Assembly (NCBI GenBank): GCA_027484445.1 | Contig: JAIXSY010000052.1 | Location: 1 to 64,000, forward strand | Origin: Verrucomicrobiaceae bacterium | Lineage (GTDB): Bacteria > Verrucomicrobiota > Verrucomicrobiia > Verrucomicrobiales > Verrucomicrobiaceae | Length of the DNA stretch: 64,000 nt | Reading direction: 5' to 3' | Part shown: positions 1 to 9,480 of the stretch, one piece after another | Numbering within the stretch: the first letter of the stretch is position 1 | Layout: each line of letters starts with the position of its first letter | The notes under the pieces: model-generated | Told to the model about the DNA's origin: nothing | The model's input: only the letters and a program-made list of their open reading frames with translations | The model's database searches: none | Position numbers and translations under genes: made by a program

Positions 1-682
1 CTCGGCATTCATGCCAAAACGGCTCCCCGTCTGGCGGCGTGTTCTTGATCGATTGGACGGAAGCGGCATCCTCGGCAAAGGGCCTTTGAAAAGTTGCTGC
101 TACCACCTCATGTCGCGCATATATGGTGACGATGAAAAACTACTAGGCAAGAATGGCACGACCCATTCGCGCAAGACTTCTGAGCCGAAAAACTGAGTTA
201 TTGCATTGATCATCAATAAATTGCGATTTCGACCCTACTTTTTGCCTGGCACTTTTTTATGGTGCCTTTTTTACACACCAGTGCAATTAAGCGAAGGTAA
301 GCTCAAAACTCAGCGAACCCTTTCACGGATGCATTTGATTTCATGTAAGTTGATTGAAACATTCTTCAGCATTTGAACAATCCTTCATTAGGTCGAGGAC
401 CATGGATAACAAGTTGAGTGGCGAATCTTGTATCGTATCCATGAGAAGCAATATCATCAACTCGATTGACTTGGGGACGGCTGGGCTTGGCATGGCTGGA
501 ACGCCCATATGAATGACCCTCTCCAGCCTAGCTCGGCCTTTTGTCTTGGTGGATGATCCAGACTAGCTTTCTGGGAAACAGCCAAGGCCTCTTAGGATCG
601 CCTTTTTCCCCATGCTTGCTTCTGCGGCTGGGGCTTGTTCGCCTTTGGTTTCGTCCATGCTTTCGGTGAGAGCTGCTGCCGT

Positions 683-1759
683 TCACACGCCTAGCATTTC
701 TGCCACGGCGTCGCGTTTGAGCCGAACTTCTCGCCACTCGTGATCGAAGGCACTGCCGCCGACGATGCCGCAGCCGCTGGGCAGCTGTGCCTCTTGCCCG
801 CGCCAGCCGACACCACGGATGGCCACCACCATGTGGCAAGCGGAGCCCTGCCCGGGCTCGACAAACCCAAACGGTGCCCCGAAGAAACCGGGCACGGCGA
901 GCTGGGTGCGATACTCGCGCAGCCGCGCGAGCCAGCTTTCTTCCCGCGGTAGGCAGCCGACGGCGGGGGTGGGGTGCAGGCGCTGCACGAGGGCATCCAC
1001 GCTGAGGGCTTCGTTTGCCTGGACACGCAACCGCGTCTGGAAGTGCAGCAGGCTGCCTGCCTGACACAGGCCCCGGGGTTCTCGCTGCACCTCACCGAGC
1101 TCGGAGAGACGATCCTGAAGGTAGCGGACGACGATTTCATGCTCCTCGATCTCTTTCACATCGTGCAAAAAGGCATCCTGAGAGCCAGGCTTGGCGGTGC
1201 CTGCCAGCGCCATGGTCTCCACGGTCTGGCCTTGATGGCGGAAGAGTAGCTCTGGCGTGGCCCCGAGGAAGCCTGAGGACTCCTGCACCCAGCCGTAGCC
1301 CCAGGTGTTCACGGGGGCAGCCATGACACGCTCGATCAACCGCACGGGCTGACCTTCCACGATGCTGCCGCTTTCCGTCAGCACGGGCACCATTTTTTCC
1401 AATCGGCGGGCCAACACCTCGCGGCGGATGCGGCGAAAGGCCATCTTGAACCACTCGGTGGCGGGTTTCGACCACTGTATCTTTGGCCATTGAGCACCGT
1501 TCCAGCCTGCGCTCTGGGCCAGGGTCTGCTCGGACACCTCGGTCAGCAGGGCGGGACGCTTCCACGGAGCCGGGTCTGACAGATCAAAGTCGTTCACATA
1601 GAATGCACCACCGTCGGCAGGTAAGGTCGGCAGTGCCTCAAAAGGCCCGGTGCCGATCCATGCCCTGCCGCCTGGAAGCCTGAAGAATGCGATGTCCGTC
1701 ATGTGGTGGTGGTCATAGTGAAACGCCCGCCAAGGGGCGCAAGGATGAGGCTTCCTCAT
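683..1759 (-). CDS. menF: Isochorismate synthase / chorismate-binding family enzyme (alternative in-frame start at 1702, MTDIAFF...)
   Basis: 358-aa ORF with chorismate-binding family motifs: SSGFLGATPELLF, MALAGTAKPG, VKEIEEHEIVV, LLHFQTRL, LHPTPAVGCLPR, GCGIVGGS..EWREVRLK. Confidence 0.8.
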   Translation of the reverse strand: MRKPHPCAPWRAFHYDHHHMTDIAFFRLPGGRAWIGTGPFEALPTLPADGGAFYVNDFDLSDPAPWKRPALLTEVSEQTLAQSAGWNGAQWPKIQWSKPATEWFKMAFRRIRREVLARRLEKMVPVLTESGSIVEGQPVRLIERVMAAPVNTWGYGWVQESSGFLGATPELLFRHQGQTVETMALAGTAKPGSQDAFLHDVKEIEEHEIVVRYLQDRLSELGEVQREPRGLCQAGSLLHFQTRLRVQANEALSVDALVQRLHPTPAVGCLPREESWLARLREYRTQLAVPGFFGAPFGFVEPGQGSACHMVVAIRGVGWRGQEAQLPSGCGIVGGSAFDHEWREVRLKRDAVAEMLGV

Positions 1760-1805
1760 TTCCTGGATTGCATTTCTCGGCCAAACGCAGCACCAATCGG
1801 CGAAT

Positions 1806-2441
1806 ATGCGTCTCGTACACTTTGCCTACCTCCTCACCGCCGTGCTGCTGGCCGTCACCTCCTACCTGGCCTGGGAGGGGCAGCAGGCTGCGCGCGGGGC
1901 GAAGGAAGAGCTGGATTTCTTGAAGAAAAAACAGGCGGCGCAGGAGGCTGCGACCCCGATGACGAGTGCCTTTTCCCCAACCCCGACGCCAGGTCCGGCG
2001 GCCTCCATCACTCCCCCGGTGCCGGGTGTGCTCGCCGCACCGCCAAAGGCAACCAGCTCTGCATTGGCGGATTCCAGCGCGAGTGAACTGCCCGGCGGCG
2101 GTCTAACGATCCCAAAATCGGTGGCGGAGGCGGAGGCGAAGGGCATCAACACCAACACGCTGACGCCCATGCAAAAGCAGGTGAAAGCCGCGCCTGCCAT
2201 CGCCAAGATCAAAACCATGGTGAAGGATCAAGGCTTTGTCGTGCTGGACGCTGGCTCCAAGCAGGGCCTGACCCCTGGGCAGGAACTGCTAGTGCGGCGT
2301 GAGAATGGCGTGCTGGGCAAGCTGAAGGTGACCAGCACGATCGAGGAAAACGAAGCCGTCGCGGATCTCGACCTCGCCTCCATTCCCCCCGGCATCTCCA
2401 TTGAGCCTGGAGATGATGTCATCCAGCCTGTCGCACGTTAA
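1806..2441 (+). CDS. Hypothetical membrane-anchored/exported protein
   Basis: 211-aa ORF with N-terminal hydrophobic segment (MRLVHFAYLLTAVLLAVTSYLAW), Pro/Ala-rich middle and compact C-terminal domain; stop overlaps the tlyA start (TAATG). Confidence 0.75.
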   Translation: MRLVHFAYLLTAVLLAVTSYLAWEGQQAARGAKEELDFLKKKQAAQEAATPMTSAFSPTPTPGPAASITPPVPGVLAAPPKATSSALADSSASELPGGGLTIPKSVAEAEAKGINTNTLTPMQKQVKAAPAIAKIKTMVKDQGFVVLDAGSKQGLTPGQELLVRRENGVLGKLKVTSTIEENEAVADLDLASIPPGISIEPGDDVIQPVAR

Positions 2442-3202
2442 TGGCGCGCATTCGGCTCGATCAGGCCTTGGTGCAGCAAGGTCAGGCCCCCTCCCGGGAG
2501 CAGGCGCGACGCCTCATCATGGCGGGTGAAGTCATGGTCGGAGATGAGGTGATCACCAAACCGGGCTGGCTGATCCGCGTGGATGCGGCGCTGAAGGTGA
2601 AGCAACCGCCGAAGTTCGTCAGCCGCGGTGGTCTGAAGCTGGAAGGAGCGCTCGAGCACTTCCAGATCGACGTCACGGGTGTGATTGCCCTGGATGTGGG
2701 TGCCTCCACCGGGGGCTTCACTGACTGCCTGCTGCAGCGGGGTGCGACCCGTGTCTATGCTTTTGATGTGGGCACGAATCAGATGGTGTGGAAGCTACGC
2801 AGCGACCCACGCGTGGTTTGTCGAGAAAACTTCAACGTGCGCCACATGCAGGCCAGCGATGTGCCTGAAGCCGTGGACCTGATCGTGGCGGATGTGTCCT
2901 TTATCTCACTGACCCTGGTCTTGCCCGGAGCACTCACGGCGCTGAAGCCGGGCGGGCAGGGTCTGGTTTTGGTCAAACCGCAATTTGAACTGACGCGCGA
3001 GGACATCGGCCCTGGTGGCATCGTGAGAGACCCCGCCCTGCACGAGCGCGCCTGCCTGCGGATTCAGCAATTCATCGAAACTCAATCCGATCTGCGCTGG
3101 CATGGACTGACGGAATCGTCCATCCAAGGCACGGATGGCAATCGCGAATTCCTGGCTTGGTTCAGTCGGCCCAAGCACCCCGGAGTGACTACCGCGCCGT
3201 GA
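2441..3202 (+). CDS. tlyA: TlyA family rRNA (cytidine-2'-O)-methyltransferase / hemolysin-like protein
   Basis: S4 domain start (RIRLDQALVQQGQAPSREQARRLIMAGEVMVGD) followed by FtsJ-like domain (ALDVGASTGGFTDCLLQRGATRVYAFDVGTNQ, VADVSFISLTLVLP, LVKPQFE). Confidence 0.92.
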   Translation: MARIRLDQALVQQGQAPSREQARRLIMAGEVMVGDEVITKPGWLIRVDAALKVKQPPKFVSRGGLKLEGALEHFQIDVTGVIALDVGASTGGFTDCLLQRGATRVYAFDVGTNQMVWKLRSDPRVVCRENFNVRHMQASDVPEAVDLIVADVSFISLTLVLPGALTALKPGGQGLVLVKPQFELTREDIGPGGIVRDPALHERACLRIQQFIETQSDLRWHGLTESSIQGTDGNREFLAWFSRPKHPGVTTAP

Positions 3203-3722
3203 CGGAGAAATCCGGCAGACCAAAGGCATCCTCAAGGACATGCAGGCGCGGTACCTCACCGGGAATCAGCAGGACCTCGACGATGTCGAAACGAATGAGC
3301 AAGCGAGGGCTGCCCAGTCGCCTGAGCCAGTCGTGAGCCCCGCGCTGGATGAGCTGCTGTTTTTCACGATTCACCGCATCTGCTGGGCGGCCAAAGGCAC
3401 GGCTGGTGCGAGTTTTCACCTCCACGAAGGTCAGCACGGAGCCATGCCTGGCCACGATATCGACCTCACCGCGATGCAGGCTCCTGTAGTTCCGATACAG
3501 CACGCGGCGGCCATGAAGCGTGAGGTGCCGCACGGCGAGCAGTTCACCCAGCAGCCCCACCTCCGACCGTGAAAGCCGCCGCCCCATGAGCTGCAGCGAG
3601 TGTCGATGGAACAAAGGCACTCGCGCGAGCCAGGCGCGGCGCAGCCAGGGCTGGCGCGCTGCCCACTGACCTGCAGTACGAAGCAGACGCCGAAAGGAAG
3701 GCTGGGCTGGGGAAGTGGTCAT
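3189..3722 (-). CDS. UPF0102 / YraN-like putative endonuclease family protein
   Basis: Motifs LGELLAVRHLTLHGRRVLYRNYRS..GEVDIVARHGSVLTFVEVKTRTS, typical of the YraN family; stop-side overlap with tlyA. Confidence 0.85.
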   Translation of the reverse strand: MTTSPAQPSFRRLLRTAGQWAARQPWLRRAWLARVPLFHRHSLQLMGRRLSRSEVGLLGELLAVRHLTLHGRRVLYRNYRSLHRGEVDIVARHGSVLTFVEVKTRTSRAFGRPADAVNREKQQLIQRGAHDWLRRLGSPRLLIRFDIVEVLLIPGEVPRLHVLEDAFGLPDFSVTAR

Positions 3723-3726
3723 GATC

Positions 3727-4422
3727 TCATACCTTCAACCGCACGACCGAGACTTCACCGCCAAAGCATGCGGCCACATCGGAGCCTGGATCTTGCCCAC
3801 GATCAGCGTAGCGGGCGTCGTAGCGGTAGGTGCCCTCTGGCTGAGGCTGAAAACTCACGGGCAAAGGCGAACGCGCCGGAACGCAATCGCGGACAGCAGG
3901 TAGCTCCGAAGCAGCAGGCGGCAGATGAGGAAAGTTCACACACCAGAACTCACCATCGGCTAGCGGGCGCTGGCGCAGATCGTCAAACACAGCCCGTGTC
4001 CAGCGTGCGGTGCGCTGCCAGTCCACCGCCAGGCCACGAATCAGGTAATGCGAAAACGCGGCAGCGGGCAGCTGATGGTAGGCGGCCTCTCGTGCAGCCG
4101 CGCAGGTGCCCGAGACATGGATGTCTTGCCCCAGATTGCCGCCGGCATTCACCCCCGACAGCACCCAGTCTGGCTGAAGGCGGAGGGCAAAGAGGGCGAT
4201 GCGCACGCAGTCTGCCGGAGTGCCTTCGACTGCCCACCTGCCCTGCCCTTTTTCCACAACCGGCAGCGGTGTGTGCGTGGTGAGTCGATGACCGCACATG
4301 GAATGCTCTCTGGCCGGAGCCACGACACTGATGCGCACCTCAGCGATCGTGCGCATGGCCCTCTCAAGCGCAGCGAGGCCAGGGGTGTCGATCCCGTCGT
4401 CATTGGTGATCAAAATGTGCAT
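3727..4422 (-). CDS. surE: 5'/3'-nucleotidase SurE
   Basis: MHILITNDDGIDTPGLAALERAM, APAREHSMCGHRLTT, VEGTPADCVRIAL, DWVLSGVNAGGNLGQDIHVSGTCAAAREA. Confidence 0.93.
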   Translation of the reverse strand: MHILITNDDGIDTPGLAALERAMRTIAEVRISVVAPAREHSMCGHRLTTHTPLPVVEKGQGRWAVEGTPADCVRIALFALRLQPDWVLSGVNAGGNLGQDIHVSGTCAAAREAAYHQLPAAAFSHYLIRGLAVDWQRTARWTRAVFDDLRQRPLADGEFWCVNFPHLPPAASELPAVRDCVPARSPLPVSFQPQPEGTYRYDARYADRGQDPGSDVAACFGGEVSVVRLKV

Positions 4423-4428
4423 GGTCGC

Positions 4429-5337
4429 TTATTGGCGGAAGTAGCCTCGCTGTTTCTCACTGATCGGCAGGCCTGCTTTTTCCATGACCTTCAGCATGTC
4501 TTCCCAGCATTCCCTCTTTGCACGGATGCCACCGCCTGCCATTTTTTCCTCACGCAGCAGGTAGCTCGGGTGATAAGTGACCATGGTGGGAACGCCGTGC
4601 ACATCGTAAAAGCGGCCACGCAGACGCATGACCCCTTCGCCGATGCCCAAGCCTTTGCAGGCGACACCGCCGAGAGCCACGATGACCTGAGGTGCCACGA
4701 TGGCGATCTCGGTGAGCACGTAGGAAAGGCAAGACGCCATTTCTTTGTCAGTCGGCGCACGGTTGGAGGTGCCTTGATTGCCCTCGATCGCCGGACGGAA
4801 TTTGCAGATGTTGCTGATGTAAACTTGGCTGCGCTCCAGGCCCATGGCCTTCAAGATGCCATTCAACTTTTGACCGGCCGGCCCCACGAATGGCTCGCGC
4901 TGGCGTTCCTCTTCAAATCCAGGAGCTTCACCGATGAGCATGATCGTCGCATCAGGATTTCCCACCGCGAACACCATCGTGTCACGCAGCGTGCCGAGCG
5001 CACGAGCTTGCGTCGATTTTTCCGCCATGGCCGCGAGGGCAGAGAGCTTTTCGACCTTGTTTTGCCCAGGCACCGCCAAGATGCCTGCTGCCTTTTGGGG
5101 CAGTCGAGAGGGAATGGCCACCGGCATCTCAAACAGCGCTGAGGCGGGGGGCGCGGTTGGTTCCATCTTTGCAGTGTCAACGACCGAACGACGCGAGTCT
5201 GGAGCTCGCGCTGGCGTGGGTTTTCCTGAACTGCGCAAGCGATCCAACGTGCCTGGTCGCAGCGAGGCATGGGTCTGACCCGAGGCCTGACGCTGCTCCA
5301 GGTATTGTTTTAACATTCCAGCGGCTTGGAGGGACAT
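4429..5337 (-). CDS. Uracil-DNA glycosylase family protein (family 4-like, degenerate Fe-S ligands)
   Basis: IMLIGEAPGFEEERQREPFVGPAGQKLNGILKAMGL, VYISNICKFRP, PQVIVALGGVA, VTYHPSYLLR. Confidence 0.85.
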   Translation of the reverse strand: MSLQAAGMLKQYLEQRQASGQTHASLRPGTLDRLRSSGKPTPARAPDSRRSVVDTAKMEPTAPPASALFEMPVAIPSRLPQKAAGILAVPGQNKVEKLSALAAMAEKSTQARALGTLRDTMVFAVGNPDATIMLIGEAPGFEEERQREPFVGPAGQKLNGILKAMGLERSQVYISNICKFRPAIEGNQGTSNRAPTDKEMASCLSYVLTEIAIVAPQVIVALGGVACKGLGIGEGVMRLRGRFYDVHGVPTMVTYHPSYLLREEKMAGGGIRAKRECWEDMLKVMEKAGLPISEKQRGYFRQ

Positions 5338-5375
5338 GGGTCACCTTTGCCAAGGCCACGCGAAGGCTCAAGGGC

Positions 5376-5412
5376 AGAAAAAACTCCATCGCCGCCGAAG
5401 CCACGATGGAGT
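5376..5412 (-). terminator. Rho-independent terminator downstream of the PQQ-like propeller gene
   Basis: Minus strand: ACTCCATCG-TG-GC-TTCG-GC-GG-CGATGGAGT followed by TTTTT; 9-bp outer stem with an inner UUCG loop. Confidence 0.8.
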
Positions 5413-5440
5413 GTGGAATCCAATCGAAACCGTTGAGGTG

Positions 5441-7066
5441 TTATTCCGCACCCGCTGCCGGTTTAGCTCCCTCTTTGAAGCAGTAGAGGTGCGTGTGCGT
5501 GGTGATGTAAAGGCAGCCATTGGCCGCCACGACACTGCTCAGCAGTGGGCTGGGGAACTCGATGGTCTTGATTTCTTTCAGCTCCTTGCCTTCGGCCAAG
5601 ATGAAGAGTTCACCCTCTTCATTGCCGATCCATACCTTGCCATCGGCCACCAGCGGGCTGGCCCAGATGTGCCCCTTGGTATCAAACTTCCAGTATTCCT
5701 TGCCGGTCTTCGCGTCCAAGCAGAAAACGCGACCGGTGTAATCGGCGGTGTAAACGAGACCATCCTTCACCGCTGGCGTGGAGATGGAGCGCTCGATGCC
5801 TTTGAAGGTCCACACGGCTTTGCCAGAGATGTCACCGGTCATCTTGGGATCGATGCAGCTCAGCATGCCCACGCCTTCACCGTGCTCGGGATCTTGACCG
5901 ATGTTCACGTAAACGAGGCCATCATGCTCGACGACCGTGCCGATGATTTCGCTCGGGCCATCGTACTCAACATACTTGATGGGTTCTCCGGCGCTGTTTT
6001 TCCGATATTCAGGCGGATTGGCATCGTAGCGCCAGAATTCCTTCAGGATGTCAAAGTCGTCTTTTTTCTCAGTCTCAGGAGCCATGGAATAAACCCAGCC
6101 ATCGCCCGCACCGAAGATGATCTGCTTTTTGCCTTCGACCAGAGCCAGTGTCGGACTAGACCAAGAGCAGTGCAGCACGCGCTCGGAAGCGATGTGATCC
6201 ATTTCACCGAGAAGAGTGCCGTTTTCGGCATCCAGCATGATGAAGCTCGGGGCTTGGGGAGCTGGAATGTTTGTGTGGGTCCAATCCACACCGTTGCAGG
6301 TAGGAACAAAAACTTTGCCATCGACCACGAGGGGATAACCTGCCGTGGCGTTGTGCTGGAAGACGCCCAACTCTTTATACATGTCATAGACCCAGAGGAT
6401 GTCTGCATCGGTCTTGGTCGGCTCGACAGGCTGGGGTTTGCCATCCTTGTCCAAAGCAGCCATGAACTGTGCTTCTTCCTGCATGCCTTGGTTGCCATTC
6501 GACAGGCCATTCACGTCCATGCAGATGATTTGGCAGCGATTGCCAGGAACGTAAGCTTTGTCACCGATGATGGTCGGACTGGCGCAAATGCCGAGGTATT
6601 CCCAGTCATTCACCTTGCCGGAACCCATCTTCGGCGACACGAGCTGCCATTTGAATTCACCGGTGTATTCGTCGAAAACCATGACGATGCCACGGTCGCC
6701 GATGTGCTTGTCATTGCGGGGAGATTCGTTGTTCGTGCCGACATAAACCTGACCGCTGGCGATGATCGGCGTGCCATAGGTTTGAGATCCCAGCTTGGCG
6801 ACCCAGAGGCAATTTTTTGTGGTGCTGAGGTCGATGTCTTCAGCGCCTGGACCTTTGTTGGCTTCTTCCGCATTGGGACGAAGACGACCCGCGATCTTGG
6901 GGGCTGCTTTGGGGCCGTATTTTTTGCCCGGATCGATGTCGATGGGCAGTCCCTTCTCAGAAGAGACCATGTTCCGTCCAGGTCCCCCGCCCCATTCGGC
7001 GAGGTCGGCAGCGTGGAGGGCGGAGGCGCTGAGAAGCGCGAGCAGTGCGGTGGTTTGGGGCTTCAT
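5441..7066 (-). CDS. PQQ-binding-like beta-propeller repeat protein, exported
   Basis: Signal-like N-terminus; repeated blades such as YVGTNNESPRNDKHIGDRGIVMVFDEYTGEFKWQL, VYTADYTGRVFCLDAKTGKEYWKF, WIGNEEGELFILAEG. Confidence 0.88.
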   Translation of the reverse strand: MKPQTTALLALLSASALHAADLAEWGGGPGRNMVSSEKGLPIDIDPGKKYGPKAAPKIAGRLRPNAEEANKGPGAEDIDLSTTKNCLWVAKLGSQTYGTPIIASGQVYVGTNNESPRNDKHIGDRGIVMVFDEYTGEFKWQLVSPKMGSGKVNDWEYLGICASPTIIGDKAYVPGNRCQIICMDVNGLSNGNQGMQEEAQFMAALDKDGKPQPVEPTKTDADILWVYDMYKELGVFQHNATAGYPLVVDGKVFVPTCNGVDWTHTNIPAPQAPSFIMLDAENGTLLGEMDHIASERVLHCSWSSPTLALVEGKKQIIFGAGDGWVYSMAPETEKKDDFDILKEFWRYDANPPEYRKNSAGEPIKYVEYDGPSEIIGTVVEHDGLVYVNIGQDPEHGEGVGMLSCIDPKMTGDISGKAVWTFKGIERSISTPAVKDGLVYTADYTGRVFCLDAKTGKEYWKFDTKGHIWASPLVADGKVWIGNEEGELFILAEGKELKEIKTIEFPSPLLSSVVAANGCLYITTHTHLYCFKEGAKPAAGAE

Positions 7067-7085
7067 GATCAGAAAAAAAGAACGG

Positions 7086-9389
7086 TTATTGATTCGCGGT
7101 GATGCTCAAATTGTCCAAAAACACACGTTTTTGATTCATCGGGGTGAAGCCGAAAATCCCTGGGCTGCCCTGGGGATGGGCTCGGGGGACTTTGGCCTCC
7201 ACAGTCCAGGCTTCAGGCTCGGCTTCATTCTTGGGCCAGACCTTACCCTTCACCACGCCACTGCCATCAGCTGCGACATCGACGCGTGTTTTCAGGGTAT
7301 ACCAAGTGTTCGCACTGACCTTGAAGGTCGATGCCTGTGCCAAACGCTCAAGGTTAGAGCTGATCTCCAGCTTGTTTGCATTGCCACGCAGGCAGATGAG
7401 GTAACGCTGGTTGATGAGGCCAATGTCAGCTTTGGAGCGTGCGCTGCCATCGGTCATCACATCCGCCTGCATGGTGTAGTTGCTCAAGTTAGAAGGAGCC
7501 ACGAAGACGGTGCCGCGCTGGAACAGGAGACGATCAAAGCTTTTGCCAAAGACCTTGTTTCCGTTTTTTTCCATGACCTGGAACTTGAATCGAGCACCAA
7601 TCCAGGAAAGCGGCGGGTAAGCAAACTTGTAAGCCGCGTTGGCTTGATCGGCGGGGAATTCCTCCGTCAGTTGATAACCCTCGAAGTCCTCCGTGATGGG
7701 CAGGCCCTTGAGCGCACGTCCACGGATGGTGCCGAAGGTGCCATCTGGCGCTGTGGCTTTAAAAGCACCCGCGCTGACTTTGGCATCCGCAGCCACGACG
7801 AGTTCGCCAGCCTCGTTGAACTGGGCGTCCATGGTAGCCTTTACTTTTGCCGTCGGTGGAATGAAGGATTCCCACTTCACACCTTCGACTTTGTCGCTGA
7901 CGACGAAGCCATTCGCATCCACGCTGCGGATGCGGAAAGACTGCTTGTTACCACGCATGATGACCACTTCCGCTGGAATAATCTGCAGTGCAGCAGCTTT
8001 GCCAGCAGCAGGTATTTCAGCGACGGGCGCAGGGTCCACTTCAATGCCTTTGTTGGGGATGGGGAAGGCATAGAATTTTTCCGTGGTGCTCACGTAAAGC
8101 ATGCCATCGCAGACCACCGGGGCTCCTAGGCACTGCGCTTGGACGCCACCATCCAGCGCGATCTCCTGAACGATCTCTGCGTCAGAGGTGCCAGGCTTCA
8201 CGACGACCAGTTTGCCCTCCATCATGGGGCAGTAGATCAATCCATCCGCATAGAGTGGAGAGGAATGCAGGTTTGCATTGCTCAGCTTCTTCTTCCAGAG
8301 GTCTTTGCCAGTGTTGGCGTCAATGGCGTAAAGCTCTCCGCCATCCGTCAGTTGATAAATCGTATCCCCCACCAAAACAGGAGAGCTGCTCGTGGCGCCG
8401 ATTGGATTGCGCCACGCTTCGGCACTGGCATCTAGGGTCGTGGATTCCAGCCCTGGAGGAGGGGGTGGGGTCAGCTTCTCAGGCAACTTCACAGCGACTA
8501 GCCGACCTTTTTCTGAGCTATCCACGTTTTCATCGTTGTGAATGGCGATCACTTTCCCCTTGTGCAGCACGACGCTAGGATTCACCCCGTTTTTGCAGAT
8601 GGGGAATTTCCAGTAGGGCTTCCCGCTGCGAGCATTCACGCAAACGATGTGCCCACAGCCCGTGGTGTAATACATGACGCGCTTGCCATCACGAGTTTCG
8701 ACAAAGGGCGTCGAGAAGGAAGAATCCACCGGTGGACTCACGCCGGGAAGGCTCCACCAAACGAGTTCACCCGTCTTTTTGTCGAAACCATAAACGCGGT
8801 CTGCCGCAGGGCCATCAGCACCCCAGTTCGAGAATATGAAATGCACGATGACCAGATCCCCTTCGATCACAGGGCTACCCACGCGACTGTTTGGGAAGGT
8901 CATGCGTCCCAGGTCTTCCATGAGCGGCAATTCGAAAACCTTGGTTCCATCAAGCTCATAGCAGACAAACAAGCCCGCATTGCTGACGAGGTAGATGCGC
9001 TTCGTTTCGGGATCGACCGTCGGAGCACCGATGGAGTAGCGATTGTAGATGGAATCGCTGAGGTAATCTGCGATTTCGACTTCCCAGAGTTTTTTGCCCG
9101 TTTTGGCATCGAGCACGGTGAGCAGTTCGATGAGGTCCGTGGTCTGCCCTTTGTAGCCCCAGAGGATGACTTTGCCATCCACTACCACCGGTGCGCCCCG
9201 GCTTCGGGCTGCATAGGTCCAAGCTGGTGCGTCGGGCAGCTTCCCCGCTTCCTTGTAGTGCTCCAAGCTGACCCCAGTTTGCAGCGGACCACGCCAATTG
9301 GTCCAGTCATTGGCGGAAACATAAGTTCCAGGGTACAACAGAGCCAGAGCCGTCAAGACAGCACGACGCGAGACATTAGAGAATTCCAT
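7086..9389 (-). CDS. PQQ-like beta-propeller protein with C-terminal jelly-roll/LamG-like domain, exported
   Basis: Blades DGKVILWGYKGQTTDLIELLTVLDAKTGKKLWEVEI, VYGFDKKTGELVWW, ELYAIDANTGKDLWKKKL; C-terminal ITEDFEGYQ...GIFGFTPMNQKRVFLDNLSITANQ. Confidence 0.85.
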   Translation of the reverse strand: MEFSNVSRRAVLTALALLYPGTYVSANDWTNWRGPLQTGVSLEHYKEAGKLPDAPAWTYAARSRGAPVVVDGKVILWGYKGQTTDLIELLTVLDAKTGKKLWEVEIADYLSDSIYNRYSIGAPTVDPETKRIYLVSNAGLFVCYELDGTKVFELPLMEDLGRMTFPNSRVGSPVIEGDLVIVHFIFSNWGADGPAADRVYGFDKKTGELVWWSLPGVSPPVDSSFSTPFVETRDGKRVMYYTTGCGHIVCVNARSGKPYWKFPICKNGVNPSVVLHKGKVIAIHNDENVDSSEKGRLVAVKLPEKLTPPPPPGLESTTLDASAEAWRNPIGATSSSPVLVGDTIYQLTDGGELYAIDANTGKDLWKKKLSNANLHSSPLYADGLIYCPMMEGKLVVVKPGTSDAEIVQEIALDGGVQAQCLGAPVVCDGMLYVSTTEKFYAFPIPNKGIEVDPAPVAEIPAAGKAAALQIIPAEVVIMRGNKQSFRIRSVDANGFVVSDKVEGVKWESFIPPTAKVKATMDAQFNEAGELVVAADAKVSAGAFKATAPDGTFGTIRGRALKGLPITEDFEGYQLTEEFPADQANAAYKFAYPPLSWIGARFKFQVMEKNGNKVFGKSFDRLLFQRGTVFVAPSNLSNYTMQADVMTDGSARSKADIGLINQRYLICLRGNANKLEISSNLERLAQASTFKVSANTWYTLKTRVDVAADGSGVVKGKVWPKNEAEPEAWTVEAKVPRAHPQGSPGIFGFTPMNQKRVFLDNLSITANQ

Positions 9390-9448
9390 GTGGGGATGTG
9401 GGGTGGCTGAGCCTTCACCGTCGATGCGGACGAATCGACTTCAACGTC

Positions 9449-9480
9449 TTTGTCGGCATGACAGATATCACGCCGACAAA
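9449..9480. repeat. 9-bp perfect inverted repeat TTTGTCGGC-N14-GCCGACAAA upstream of the 7086-9389 gene
   Basis: Direct reading: TTTGTCGGC at 9449-9457 and GCCGACAAA at 9472-9480, about 60 bp upstream of the minus-strand ATG. Confidence 0.7.

Noticed and set aside
11-196. 61-aa ORF at the left edge (frame also open to the window start)
   Set aside because: Could be the end of a truncated gene, but no motif is recognisable and the context is cut off.
528-1067. 179-aa minus-strand ORF (Arg/Pro-rich)
   Set aside because: Out-of-frame overlap with the chorismate-binding gene; composition typical of a spurious frame.
4048-5142. 364-aa plus-strand ORF
   Set aside because: Antisense to surE and the UDG, both well supported.
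5336-7102. 588-aa plus-strand ORF
   Set aside because: Lies antisense to the PQQ-like propeller gene, which has clear family motifs; long antisense frames are expected in GC-rich coding DNA.
8538-9410. 290-aa plus-strand ORF
   Set aside because: Antisense to the 767-aa propeller gene; no family motifs.
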